From NCBI GenBank assembly GCA_900540395.1, contig UQFQ01000006.1, positions 29,237 through 93,236 of the forward strand: 64,000 bases of DNA. Direction: 5' to 3'. Source of the stretch: an uncultured Mollicutes bacterium (GTDB lineage Bacteria; Bacillota_I; Bacilli_A; RFN20; CAG-826). This document shows, piece by piece, positions 17,938-24,518 of the stretch. The notes beneath the pieces are model-generated. The model was not told the origin of the DNA and ran no database searches. It saw only the letters and a list, made by a program, of their open reading frames with translations. Every line of letters begins with the position of its first letter. Position 1 is the stretch's first letter. Position numbers and translations under genes: made by a program.

Positions 17938-18369
17938 ATGGAAACAATTATTGTCAGCGCTTGTCTATTAGGTGAAAACACCAAATATAATGGTGGCAAT
18001 AACTATGATTCTCGAATCGAAAAATTAAAAGAAAAGTATAACATAATTCCTATTTGCCCTGAATCTTTTGGAGGCTTAAAAATTCCAAGAGAGCCAAGTG
18101 AAATTCAAGGTTCTTTTGTCGTTTCTAAAAGCGGAAAAGATGTTACCAATCAATTTAATGAGGGTGCTCATAAAGTTATTAATATTGTTAACTTCATGCA
18201 TGTCAAAAAGGCTGTATTAATGGATCGCTCACCAAGTTGTGGTGTAAACAAAATCTATAATGGTAAATTTAATCACACTTTAATCGATGGACAAGGCTAC
18301 ACTGCTCGTCTTTTAAAAGAAAAAGGCGTCGAACTATATACAATCGACGATATAGACAAATTATTATGA
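17938..18369 (+). CDS. DUF523/TudS-type desulfidase
   Basis: Short iron-sulfur protein of the family that includes 2-thiouracil desulfurase. Conserved features are the opening VSACLLGENTKYNGG, the CPE motif (IPICPESFGGL) and DRSPSCGVNKIYNG, which supply three cysteines for a [4Fe-4S] cluster. It has 143 residues, close to the minimal form. GAAAGGAG gives a strong ribosome binding site. Its stop overlaps the ATG of an ECF transporter substrate subunit by four bases. The family's thiolated-pyrimidine chemistry makes uptake plus desulfuration of a thio-base plausible, but this is inference. Confidence 0.85.
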   Translation: METIIVSACLLGENTKYNGGNNYDSRIEKLKEKYNIIPICPESFGGLKIPREPSEIQGSFVVSKSGKDVTNQFNEGAHKVINIVNFMHVKKAVLMDRSPSCGVNKIYNGKFNHTLIDGQGYTARLLKEKGVELYTIDDIDKLL

Positions 18370-18908
18370 GATCAAAAACTAGTATCATTATTCTAAAAAT
18401 ATCTTTTATTGCACTTTTTAGTGCACTTATATTTGTTTGTGGTGCATTTTTAGCTATACCTTATGCTGGAGGAGCTGGATACTTTAATTTTTCAGATATT
18501 TTAATTTTATTTTCTTCAGTTTATTTAGGTCCTGAAATTGGTTTAATATCTGGAATAATTGGAGCATCAATGAGCGATTTATATGCTGGTTTTGCAAGTT
18601 GCATCCCTTTCACTATCGTTGCTAAAGGCTTAGAAGCTATTGTGTTTTCACTAATTTTCTTCATTTTCAGAAAGCACAAATATTTAAAGCATCTTTCTTT
18701 TATTATTGCTCCTTTATTTATGGTTGCTTCTTACATTCCTTATTATCTTTTATATGATGATGGAGCTGGTATTATGGCATTAATTTCATCATGCTATGAT
18801 TTGTTACAAGGAGCAATTTCTTCTGTCGCTGCAATTGTCTTATATCATTTATTCTTAAAAATAAAATTACCTTATAACTACTTTAACTTACTTAACTATC
18901 ATAAATAG
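18366..18908 (+). CDS. ECF transporter S component (substrate-binding membrane subunit)
   Basis: A 180-residue integral membrane protein with about six hydrophobic helices. The segment NFSDILILFSSVYLGPEIG followed by LISGIIGASMSDLYAG matches the ECF-type S components of Pfam ECF-ribofla_trS, which bind vitamins or pyrimidine precursors (riboflavin, hydroxymethylpyrimidine, pyridoxine). It would work with the shared EcfA-EcfT energy module, which is not in this window. The ATGA overlap with the DUF523 gene means translational coupling. Substrate is unknown; the partner suggests a sulfur-containing or pyrimidine-like compound. Confidence 0.8.
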   Translation: MRSKTSIIILKISFIALFSALIFVCGAFLAIPYAGGAGYFNFSDILILFSSVYLGPEIGLISGIIGASMSDLYAGFASCIPFTIVAKGLEAIVFSLIFFIFRKHKYLKHLSFIIAPLFMVASYIPYYLLYDDGAGIMALISSCYDLLQGAISSVAAIVLYHLFLKIKLPYNYFNLLNYHK

Positions 18909-18917
18909 TTTTTACTT

Positions 18918-19439
18918 TTAATACTTATAAAAATAGATATCATATTTTCCTTTTTGTTTAGTTTTCTCATACGATTTTGTATCTATTCCACCAATTTCAA
19001 AACCACACGCTAAATAAAATAAACAAGCATCTAAGTTATTATCTTGAGCAATTGTAAATAAGCCAGGATAATTATGATCTAAAGCATATTTATATGAGTA
19101 TTCAATAAGTTTTTTACCTACTCCTTTACCTCGCATAAATTTATTAACCTTTAAATCATATAAGAAAAGACAAGAGTTAAAAGTTTCAGTTAAAATCGCA
19201 AGTCCAATGCAGGTATTATTTTCATATGCACCAATAAAAATATAATCTTTCATTTCATTGAAATCATAATTTTCATTTGGGAAAGTCATTTCCTTAATCT
19301 CGTCATTTTCAAATAAGAGTTCTTTATGTGACCATACATTATTATTAAACTCTACAATTAATTTTCCTCTTAATAAAAATGGTTCATTAGGAATATTAAT
19401 ATCATTAGCGTGTTTTTTATCAATAAGTTTAATTTCCAT
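18918..19439 (-). CDS. GNAT-family N-acetyltransferase
   Basis: 173 residues with the acetyl-CoA-binding motif A pattern LKVNKFMRGKGVGKKLIEYS (R/Q-x-x-G-x-G/A) and the following YALDHNYPGLFTIAQDNNLDACLFY, ending in the usual FYLACGFEIGG strand. The N-terminal 80 residues resemble the streptothricin/aminoglycoside acetyltransferase-like group, with an acidic stretch and VEFNN. The substrate cannot be named from sequence. It is alone downstream of a terminator, with an AGTGAG-type weak ribosome binding site. Confidence 0.82.
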   Translation of the reverse strand: MEIKLIDKKHANDINIPNEPFLLRGKLIVEFNNNVWSHKELLFENDEIKEMTFPNENYDFNEMKDYIFIGAYENNTCIGLAILTETFNSCLFLYDLKVNKFMRGKGVGKKLIEYSYKYALDHNYPGLFTIAQDNNLDACLFYLACGFEIGGIDTKSYEKTKQKGKYDIYFYKY

Positions 19440-19480
19440 AGTTTTCTCACTTATTTAATATTCTATCATTTTCGTGCAAT

Positions 19481-19514
19481 TAAAAAGCCAGGCATAATTT
19501 ATATTACCCTGGCT
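19481..19514 (-). terminator. Terminator of the first small peptide gene
   Basis: AGCCAGG (19486-19492) and CCTGGCT (19508-19514) form a 7-bp stem, followed on the minus strand by five T. It lies 25 bases after the peptide stop codon. Confidence 0.8.
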
Positions 19515-19538
19515 CTTTTTTCAAAATTAACAATTAAA

Positions 19539-19676
19539 TTAATCTTTTAAAAGTTTGAAAATTGGTGTGGATACTATTTGTCCGAATTCGTTATACATTG
19601 AAATAACTGTGTAAATACTGTCAACTTTAGCTCCATTTCTTAATTTTCTTCTTAACATTAATCTTCTTAAAAACAT
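19539..19676 (-). CDS. Small cationic peptide, copy 1
   Basis: A 45-codon gene too short for standard annotation. The product begins MFLRRLMLRRKLR, then IYTVISMYNEFG and ends VSTPIFKLLKD. It is a clear paralog of the peptide at 21215-21355: same start (MF), basic 'RRKLR' helix, Y-x-E-[FL]-G and VS[TS]P[IL]FK. A perfect AAGGAGG lies 12 bases upstream of this ATG, exactly as in the other copy; an ATG immediately before it would add one Met. Own promoter, own terminator, two operator sites upstream. No known family; an amphipathic secreted or membrane-acting peptide is possible. Confidence 0.75.
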   Translation of the reverse strand: MFLRRLMLRRKLRNGAKVDSIYTVISMYNEFGQIVSTPIFKLLKD

Positions 19677-19703
19677 CATGATAAGTACCCTCCTTACATC
19701 TAT

Positions 19704-19734
19704 ATATTAATTTAAATTAGGAGATATACAACAA
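19704..19734 (-). promoter_or_regulatory. Promoter of small peptide gene 1
   Basis: TTGTTG (19729-19734) stands 53 bp before the start codon, the same distance as in copy 2. The -10 is ATTAAT at 17-bp spacing or the overlapping TAATAT. Confidence 0.5.
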
Positions 19735-19755
19735 AAATTCACGAATTGAAAAATT

Positions 19756-19771
19756 ATGTAAACGCTTACTT
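19756..19771. promoter_or_regulatory. cre/LacI-type operator, proximal site of peptide gene 1
   Basis: ATGTAAACGCTTACTT. The inner 14 bases agree fully with the catabolite-responsive element consensus TGWAARCGYTWNCW. It begins 80 bp upstream of the peptide start and 21 bp upstream of the -35. Confidence 0.7.
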
Positions 19772-19834
19772 AAAATACCAAATATCCAAAATTTTTGAAT
19801 ATAATCGTAATATTTCAATTGAAACTAAGATTTT

Positions 19835-19850
19835 ATGAAAGTGCTTTCAT
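19835..19850. promoter_or_regulatory. cre/LacI-type operator, distal site of peptide gene 1
   Basis: ATGAAAGTGCTTTCAT, near-palindromic with one mismatch to the cre consensus. It starts exactly 79 bp from the proximal site, the same separation found at copy 2. Confidence 0.6.
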
Positions 19851-19957
19851 TCGAAATCTTAAAACGCATCAAGATTTAGTGTGAATTAGCAAATTTGCCA
19901 TATTTTTGTTGGTTTTTTGCTTAAAAATTAATTTTTTAAGAAAAAAGCATCCTTATT

Positions 19958-20467
19958 TCATTCGCAACTAATATTAGATAAATCAGTTGGTTCGTTTTCC
20001 TCTCTGCCATTTCGTTCGTCTTTATTTTTTATAATACGCATTACTAGATTTGATACCGCTATTGTTGCAGACGTAACCGATACGATAAAAAAGTACACTA
20101 TAACTTTTACAGAAAGGTAAGTTGAAGGATCAGAATCCATAAAATAATATTGAAAAATTATAATGAGAAATATTAAAGCTAGTATAGAAAAAATAATTCC
20201 AATTACTAAATTTGTAATAAAACTAGCTAGGCTCTTTTTCTTCCTTTCTTTATTAGACTTTTCTCTTTTAATGCTGATTATTTTTTTGATTAAAATCGTA
20301 GATACAGAAAGTACTGAAATTAGAGTAAATACAAAAATTAAAATACTGATGACTGGATGAAAATTAAGAAACGCAAAAGTATTATAAATTTCCAATAATG
20401 ATAATAAGGTTATAAAAACAGCTAAACACACAAAATCAACTACGGCTAAAATCTTATACTTCTTCAT
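19958..20467 (-). CDS. Four-helix membrane protein, paralog A
   Basis: 169 residues with four hydrophobic helices (about 8-30, 38-60, 85-107 and 120-145) separated by a basic lysine-rich loop (KKIISIKREKSNKERKKK). It matches the neighbour at 20568-21086 in length, topology and loop position (for example AFITLLSLLEIYNTF against VAIFTYAEIHYTF), so the two arose by duplication. I recognise no family. The pair lies between two paralogous peptide genes, which suggests a linked role such as immunity, export or sensing; none is proven. AAAGGA lies seven bases before the ATG. Confidence 0.7.
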   Translation of the reverse strand: MKKYKILAVVDFVCLAVFITLLSLLEIYNTFAFLNFHPVISILIFVFTLISVLSVSTILIKKIISIKREKSNKERKKKSLASFITNLVIGIIFSILALIFLIIIFQYYFMDSDPSTYLSVKVIVYFFIVSVTSATIAVSNLVMRIIKNKDERNGREENEPTDLSNISCE

Positions 20468-20567
20468 ACATAAATCCTTTCCATTATTAAAATTAAAACT
20501 AAGCCTTAAAATTTAAATAAAGATATATTGCTGGTAATTGAAGTTTTTTCGCCTTTGTCAAAATATA

Positions 20568-21086
20568 CTATTTTTTTGAAACTACCGAATTATTAATGCT
20601 ATATAATTTTTTCCTTTTATTAAAATAAATGCAAAGATTTGTAATTTTAACTGTTGATAATACACCAAAAATAATAAATAAGTAGCAAAAATAATTAACT
20701 TTAAAACTCGAATTCACTCGCATAGTCTCATAGTCGTAACAAAAAATTTGAATAAGAAAAATTATTGCTAATAAAGAAGAAATAATAGTTATAGTTAAAT
20801 TAATTAATAATCGAGTTTTTGATATTTCAAAGTTGACTTCAAAATTATTTTCTCTACTTTTCCTTTTTCTAATTAAATGTTTTATAAGAAGTGTGCTGGT
20901 AATAGTGACTCCTATTGTTGAAAGAGCAAAAAGAAAAACAGCAAAAACTGAATTCAAGTATGGAATTTCAAACGTATAATGAATCTCGGCATAAGTAAAA
21001 ATTGCTACAAAAACGATTAGACTAATAAAATCAAGTGCCAGCAAACATTTATTTTTGTGCTGGCTAATAAGTTTTAAAAATTTCAT
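20568..21086 (-). CDS. Four-helix membrane protein, paralog B
   Basis: 172 residues with the same plan as its downstream neighbour: four hydrophobic helices, a basic loop after helix 2 (LIKHLIRKRKSRENN) and a polar C-terminus. It begins with a GGGGGA-type ribosome binding site and has a good promoter of its own (TTGACT at 21141-21146, 17-bp spacer, CATAAT at 21118-21123) that sits within the terminator of peptide gene 2. Paralog A follows after 100 bp and is probably on the same transcript. Function unknown. Confidence 0.7.
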   Translation of the reverse strand: MKFLKLISQHKNKCLLALDFISLIVFVAIFTYAEIHYTFEIPYLNSVFAVFLFALSTIGVTITSTLLIKHLIRKRKSRENNFEVNFEISKTRLLINLTITIISSLLAIIFLIQIFCYDYETMRVNSSFKVNYFCYLFIIFGVLSTVKITNLCIYFNKRKKLYSINNSVVSKK

Positions 21087-21117
21087 AATTGTTCCCCCGT
21101 TGACTTATTTTAACACT

Positions 21118-21146
21118 ATTATGATTAAAAAAAATATATGAGTCAA
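21118..21146 (-). promoter_or_regulatory. Promoter of the membrane-protein pair
   Basis: TTGACT (21141-21146), a 17-bp spacer and CATAAT (21118-21123) on the minus strand, 32 bp before the ATG of paralog B. It is close to consensus. Confidence 0.6.
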
Positions 21147-21149
21147 AAC

Positions 21150-21180
21150 AAAAGCCTGGTTCAAAATAGAGCCAGGCATT
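21150..21180 (-). terminator. Terminator of the second small peptide gene
   Basis: GCCTGG (21154-21159) and CCAGGC (21172-21177) make a 6-bp GC-rich stem with a T-rich tail on the minus strand. The CCTGGC core is shared with the terminator of peptide gene 1. Confidence 0.75.
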
Positions 21181-21214
21181 TTTATTAATTTATAATTAAG
21201 AAAAGTGACTAAGG

Positions 21215-21355
21215 TTATCTAACAACCTTAAAAAGAGGAGATGATACAGTCAATCCTAATTCACTATAATTGTTATAACCATAGATTGTATAAACATCCA
21301 TTGGTCTATATTCTTTTCTTAATTTTCTTTTAAGTAAAAGCTTTCTAAAAAACAT
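21215..21355 (-). CDS. Small cationic peptide, copy 2
   Basis: A 46-codon gene. The product starts MFFRKLLLKRKLRK, continues DVYTIYGYNNYSELG and ends VSSPLFKVVR. The first 13 residues carry seven basic residues and can form an amphipathic helix; the C-terminal VSSPLFK is nearly identical to copy 1. AAGGAGG lies 12 bases before the ATG. It has a promoter (TTGTTG, 17 bp, TATAAC), a terminator and two operator sites, all at the same distances as in copy 1. Such conserved regulation and coding pattern argue for a real gene. No cysteine, no leader-cleavage motif and no known family are visible. Confidence 0.78.
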   Translation of the reverse strand: MFFRKLLLKRKLRKEYRPMDVYTIYGYNNYSELGLTVSSPLFKVVR

Positions 21356-21384
21356 AATTTTTAACAACCTCCTTACACCAAAAT

Positions 21385-21413
21385 GTTATATTAGTTTGGA
21401 TTGTTTTCAACAA
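21385..21413 (-). promoter_or_regulatory. Promoter of small peptide gene 2
   Basis: TTGTTG (21408-21413), 17-bp spacer, TATAAC (21385-21390) on the minus strand. The -35 begins 53 bp upstream of the start codon, as at copy 1. Confidence 0.6.
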
Positions 21414-21435
21414 TTTTCATTAACTAGAAAAAGTT

Positions 21436-21451
21436 ATGAAAGCTCTTACAT
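21436..21451. promoter_or_regulatory. cre/LacI-type operator, proximal site of peptide gene 2
   Basis: ATGAAAGCTCTTACAT, one mismatch to the cre consensus. It begins 81 bp upstream of the start codon and 22 bp upstream of the -35. Confidence 0.6.
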
Positions 21452-21466
21452 CTTTTTTCAGATTCT

Positions 21467-21494
21467 AAAAAAAGCGATAATTATCGCTTTTTTT
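21467..21494. terminator. Bidirectional terminator after the GH13 gene
   Basis: A perfect palindrome: seven A, GCGATAATTATCGC, seven T. It can end the minus-strand GH13 transcript and lies between the two operators of peptide gene 2. Confidence 0.85.
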
Positions 21495-21514
21495 TCTCTG
21501 TCAGTAACTTATTT

Positions 21515-21530
21515 ATGAAAGTGTTTACAT
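21515..21530. promoter_or_regulatory. cre/LacI-type operator, distal site of peptide gene 2
   Basis: ATGAAAGTGTTTACAT, one mismatch to the cre consensus, starting 79 bp from the proximal site. It sits between the GH13 stop codon and its terminator. Confidence 0.6.
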
Positions 21531-21561
21531 TATAATTTAAAATTAATAATGAAAATTCGTA

Positions 21562-23283
21562 TTATTTAATTTTCATTACCACAAATCCTAAATTATGAAT
21601 AGTATTGCTATCAAAATTATTGCTTAATAAGACATTCTTAGCATCAATTTTATGATCTTTTCCAGAATTATTTATAATCACTTGATAGCTTTCTTCTGAA
21701 TTAAATCTTTCAATAATTACTAAGTCATCATTAGATGTAACTTTAATATCTCCCGTTTTAAAAGCCTCGTGTTTTCTTAATTTAGTTATATCAGCAAATA
21801 ATTGATTTTCTTTTGATCCGAATTCATTAGAATCCCACTCCATTCCTCTTCTATTATCAGGATCAGTACCGCCTTCCATGAAAATTTCATCGCCATAATA
21901 AATCATTGGCATTCCAGTATAAGAAATCAATGTTAAATAAGCTAAAAGATAGAGTTCTTTGTTTGGTTTAATAAAATTATAGAATCTTTCAGTGTCATGG
22001 CTATCTAAAAGATTAAGCATAACTTTATTAGAATTATCAGTATAACGAACAAGTAAAGTATTTAGTCTGTTTGCAAAATCTAAGGCACTAAATTTCTTTT
22101 GAACATAAAAATATTTACAAGCTACTAAGAAAGGATAATTCATAACCGAGTCAAATTCTGAAGCGCTCAAAAATGAAGAGGCGTTTGTCCAGTTTTCCCC
22201 AATTAAAATAACATCTTTCTTTACTCTTCTCAGTTCATGTTTAAAATAGCGCCAAAATGTATGGGAAACTTCATTAGCAACATCAAGTCGATAGCCATCA
22301 ACTCCAAACTCAGTTATAAAGTATTTTCCAACACCCACAAAATAATCTTGTTCGTCAAAATTGTTAGAGTTTAATTTTGGCATTTGGTCGGTAAATCCAA
22401 ACGTTTCATAATTAACTCCACTATCTTTAAAAGTTTCATCATGCATAAAGTAAAAATCATAATATTTGGAATTTTTACCATTTTTTAATACATCTACAAA
22501 CATAGGATTATGTTTTGAAGAATGATTAAACACAAGATCAAGAACAATTTTCATTCCATTAGCATGTAATTTATCAACAAGAGCCTTGAATTCTTCTTTT
22601 GTCCCAAACATAGGATCAAAATTAAAATAATCCACAACATCATATTTATGATTAGATGGGGACTCACAAATTGGAGTTAAATATACAACATCAACTCCTA
22701 ATTCTTTTAGATAGTCAACTTTTTCGTTAATACCTTTGAAATCACCGCCTAAAAAAACATTTTGAATTCGGTTGTTGTTTGGGCCTTTTAAATCTAAACT
22801 ATTCCATGGTCTATTAATATAGTCTTTTTGTCCTCTACCATTTCTAAATCTTTCAGGGAAAATTTGATAAAAGACATCGCCTTCAAAAGTTTTATTACCG
22901 ATAATATCAGATTCATTTATATAGTAAACAGAAAATCTATTATAATATGCGAAATTAAAATCATACGTTTCGGTTACTCCATCTTCACTAAAATAGTAAC
23001 CTTTATCATTCATATCCTTAATATAAAAGATATAAGAAAGTCTTGCGTCGTTTCCACTAACTTTAATAATGGTTGAATAATAATCAAAATATTGATCACT
23101 AAACTCTATTTCCATCTTTTGTTCTTCGTGATGATGATAAAAATGTTCCGAATTGCCACATAAACAATACACGGCTTTAATATCATCATTCTTTTTTGTT
23201 CTTAAGCGAACTTTAAGTTCTTTTCCATTAAGAGCGAAAGAATATCTTGAATCACTATAATGTTCAATTGCAGAAAAATCCAT
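21562..23283 (-). CDS. GH13 alpha-glucanase (neopullulanase/cyclomaltodextrinase type)
   Basis: 573 residues. The first ~125 form an N-terminal CBM34-like beta domain (RYSFALNGKELKVRLRTKKND), followed by the (beta/alpha)8 barrel. GH13 regions are present: DLVFNHSS (region I), GVDGYRLDVANEV (region II, nucleophile Asp), LIGENW (region III, Glu) and LLDSHDTERF (region IV, Asp). Without a signal peptide it acts on imported maltodextrins or cyclodextrins in the cytoplasm. It stands downstream of the mal operon in the same direction, separated by a small plus-strand gene, and ends at a strong terminator. Confidence 0.93.
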   Translation of the reverse strand: MDFSAIEHYSDSRYSFALNGKELKVRLRTKKNDDIKAVYCLCGNSEHFYHHHEEQKMEIEFSDQYFDYYSTIIKVSGNDARLSYIFYIKDMNDKGYYFSEDGVTETYDFNFAYYNRFSVYYINESDIIGNKTFEGDVFYQIFPERFRNGRGQKDYINRPWNSLDLKGPNNNRIQNVFLGGDFKGINEKVDYLKELGVDVVYLTPICESPSNHKYDVVDYFNFDPMFGTKEEFKALVDKLHANGMKIVLDLVFNHSSKHNPMFVDVLKNGKNSKYYDFYFMHDETFKDSGVNYETFGFTDQMPKLNSNNFDEQDYFVGVGKYFITEFGVDGYRLDVANEVSHTFWRYFKHELRRVKKDVILIGENWTNASSFLSASEFDSVMNYPFLVACKYFYVQKKFSALDFANRLNTLLVRYTDNSNKVMLNLLDSHDTERFYNFIKPNKELYLLAYLTLISYTGMPMIYYGDEIFMEGGTDPDNRRGMEWDSNEFGSKENQLFADITKLRKHEAFKTGDIKVTSNDDLVIIERFNSEESYQVIINNSGKDHKIDAKNVLLSNNFDSNTIHNLGFVVMKIK

Positions 23284-23329
23284 ACAGCCTCCGTTTATTT
23301 TTTAAAATTTTTAGTCTAAAATAGTATAT

Positions 23330-23782
23330 ATGAAATTGAAAACTTTTAGTATTACTTTTGGTATTTTAATGTTTCTTAGCGGTGCGCTCGTTGTTGCCTT
23401 AACCATAGTTTCATTAGTATTGAACAACAATGAAAACGACATTGTCATTAATGTATTAGCCATGGCTATAAATGCCATTCTTTTCTTTATCGAATCTTTC
23501 CTTTTCTTTAGAGGAATAACTCATCCAGCAATTTTATTGCCTGGGCTTTGTTTCCGTGAAAATTCTAAACTCAACAAAGGGCCATTAATTGTTATTACAA
23601 TTGGCGGATTAATTGGGCTTGTCTTTACAATTTTGTTTGCAATAGAATCATCCGGATTAACAAGTTTGTTTAGTTTAAACCCAAGCGATAATTATTTATT
23701 TCTCTCAATATCGCTAACTTTATTAATTAATGCCGCTTCTGCTTTGATTTTTGCTTCAATAGCTAGATTTGAAGTCTATTGA
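23330..23782 (+). CDS. Four-helix membrane protein of unknown function
   Basis: 150 residues with four hydrophobic helices (about 5-30, 40-63, 85-108, 122-145) and short loops; the only charged stretch is FRENSKLNKGP in the middle. It starts 46 bp from the divergent GH13 gene and converges on a lipoprotein gene, overlapping its end by seven bases. I do not recognise the family. A membrane accessory of the sugar-use locus is possible from position only. Confidence 0.65.
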   Translation: MKLKTFSITFGILMFLSGALVVALTIVSLVLNNNENDIVINVLAMAINAILFFIESFLFFRGITHPAILLPGLCFRENSKLNKGPLIVITIGGLIGLVFTILFAIESSGLTSLFSLNPSDNYLFLSISLTLLINAASALIFASIARFEVY

Positions 23783-24477
23783 TTGTAAATGCCATTTATA
23801 TTATAAACAGCTCTATTTTGTGTTCTATCAATAACAACTTCTTCTTCACAAAATATTAGCATACCATAATCATCTATTGTAATTTCTTGATTACAGGTTG
23901 CTCCTTCAAACATAGTTTTATCATCTTCAATTTTAAATGTAAGATTGCTGTCTTCTAAAACATAACGATTGCCATATTTATGCGAATTTGCCTGAAAATA
24001 ATCTCCATAATAAAGACCACCATATCTAAATGGCGAATCGCCAGTGAAAAAAATAGAATTCATCATCGAATAAGCTTGATCGTATGGAATTTGCTCACTC
24101 GTTAATGACCCATTATTTGTTGTTTCGACAACGTAATTATCGTTTACTTCTTTTAATTCAACTTTTGTAGAAGTAATTTTAGTCTTACTGTCAATTTGAT
24201 TTCCACTAAAACTGGCTTCATAGCAAAAGTAAAAGTCTTGGTTTTGTGAAGTTTTTGAAAAAATAAGGTTCTCTTTTTTCTCGCCGTTAATTAATCCTGA
24301 AGCATCAATTTCTGAATAAGAAAAATTAATCTTTCCTGAATTTACATTTAAAAATGTGTTGTCAAATTCGATTGAATGTAAAAAATTGTAGATATCTTCT
24401 GGAATATCTACACTACTCGCACACCCTGTTACCAGGGTGGCGAGTAAAAATAATGGACTAAATTTTAAGATTTTCAT
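23776..24477 (-). CDS. Lipoprotein of unknown function at the end of the mal operon
   Basis: 233 residues. The N-terminus MKILKFSPLFLLATLVTGC is a lipoprotein signal with lipobox VTGC, so the protein should be anchored on the outer face of the membrane. The rest is beta-rich with alternating charged and aromatic residues, without a motif I know. It follows the malK-like gene by 41 bp and is likely the last gene of the operon, so it may aid maltodextrin capture. Its 3' end overlaps the convergent membrane-protein gene by seven bases. Confidence 0.7.
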   Translation of the reverse strand: MKILKFSPLFLLATLVTGCASSVDIPEDIYNFLHSIEFDNTFLNVNSGKINFSYSEIDASGLINGEKKENLIFSKTSQNQDFYFCYEASFSGNQIDSKTKITSTKVELKEVNDNYVVETTNNGSLTSEQIPYDQAYSMMNSIFFTGDSPFRYGGLYYGDYFQANSHKYGNRYVLEDSNLTFKIEDDKTMFEGATCNQEITIDDYGMLIFCEEEVVIDRTQNRAVYNINGIYNQ

Positions 24478-24518
24478 ATTTAATTATTTTAAATATCAAT
24501 CAGAAAATATGTCAATTA

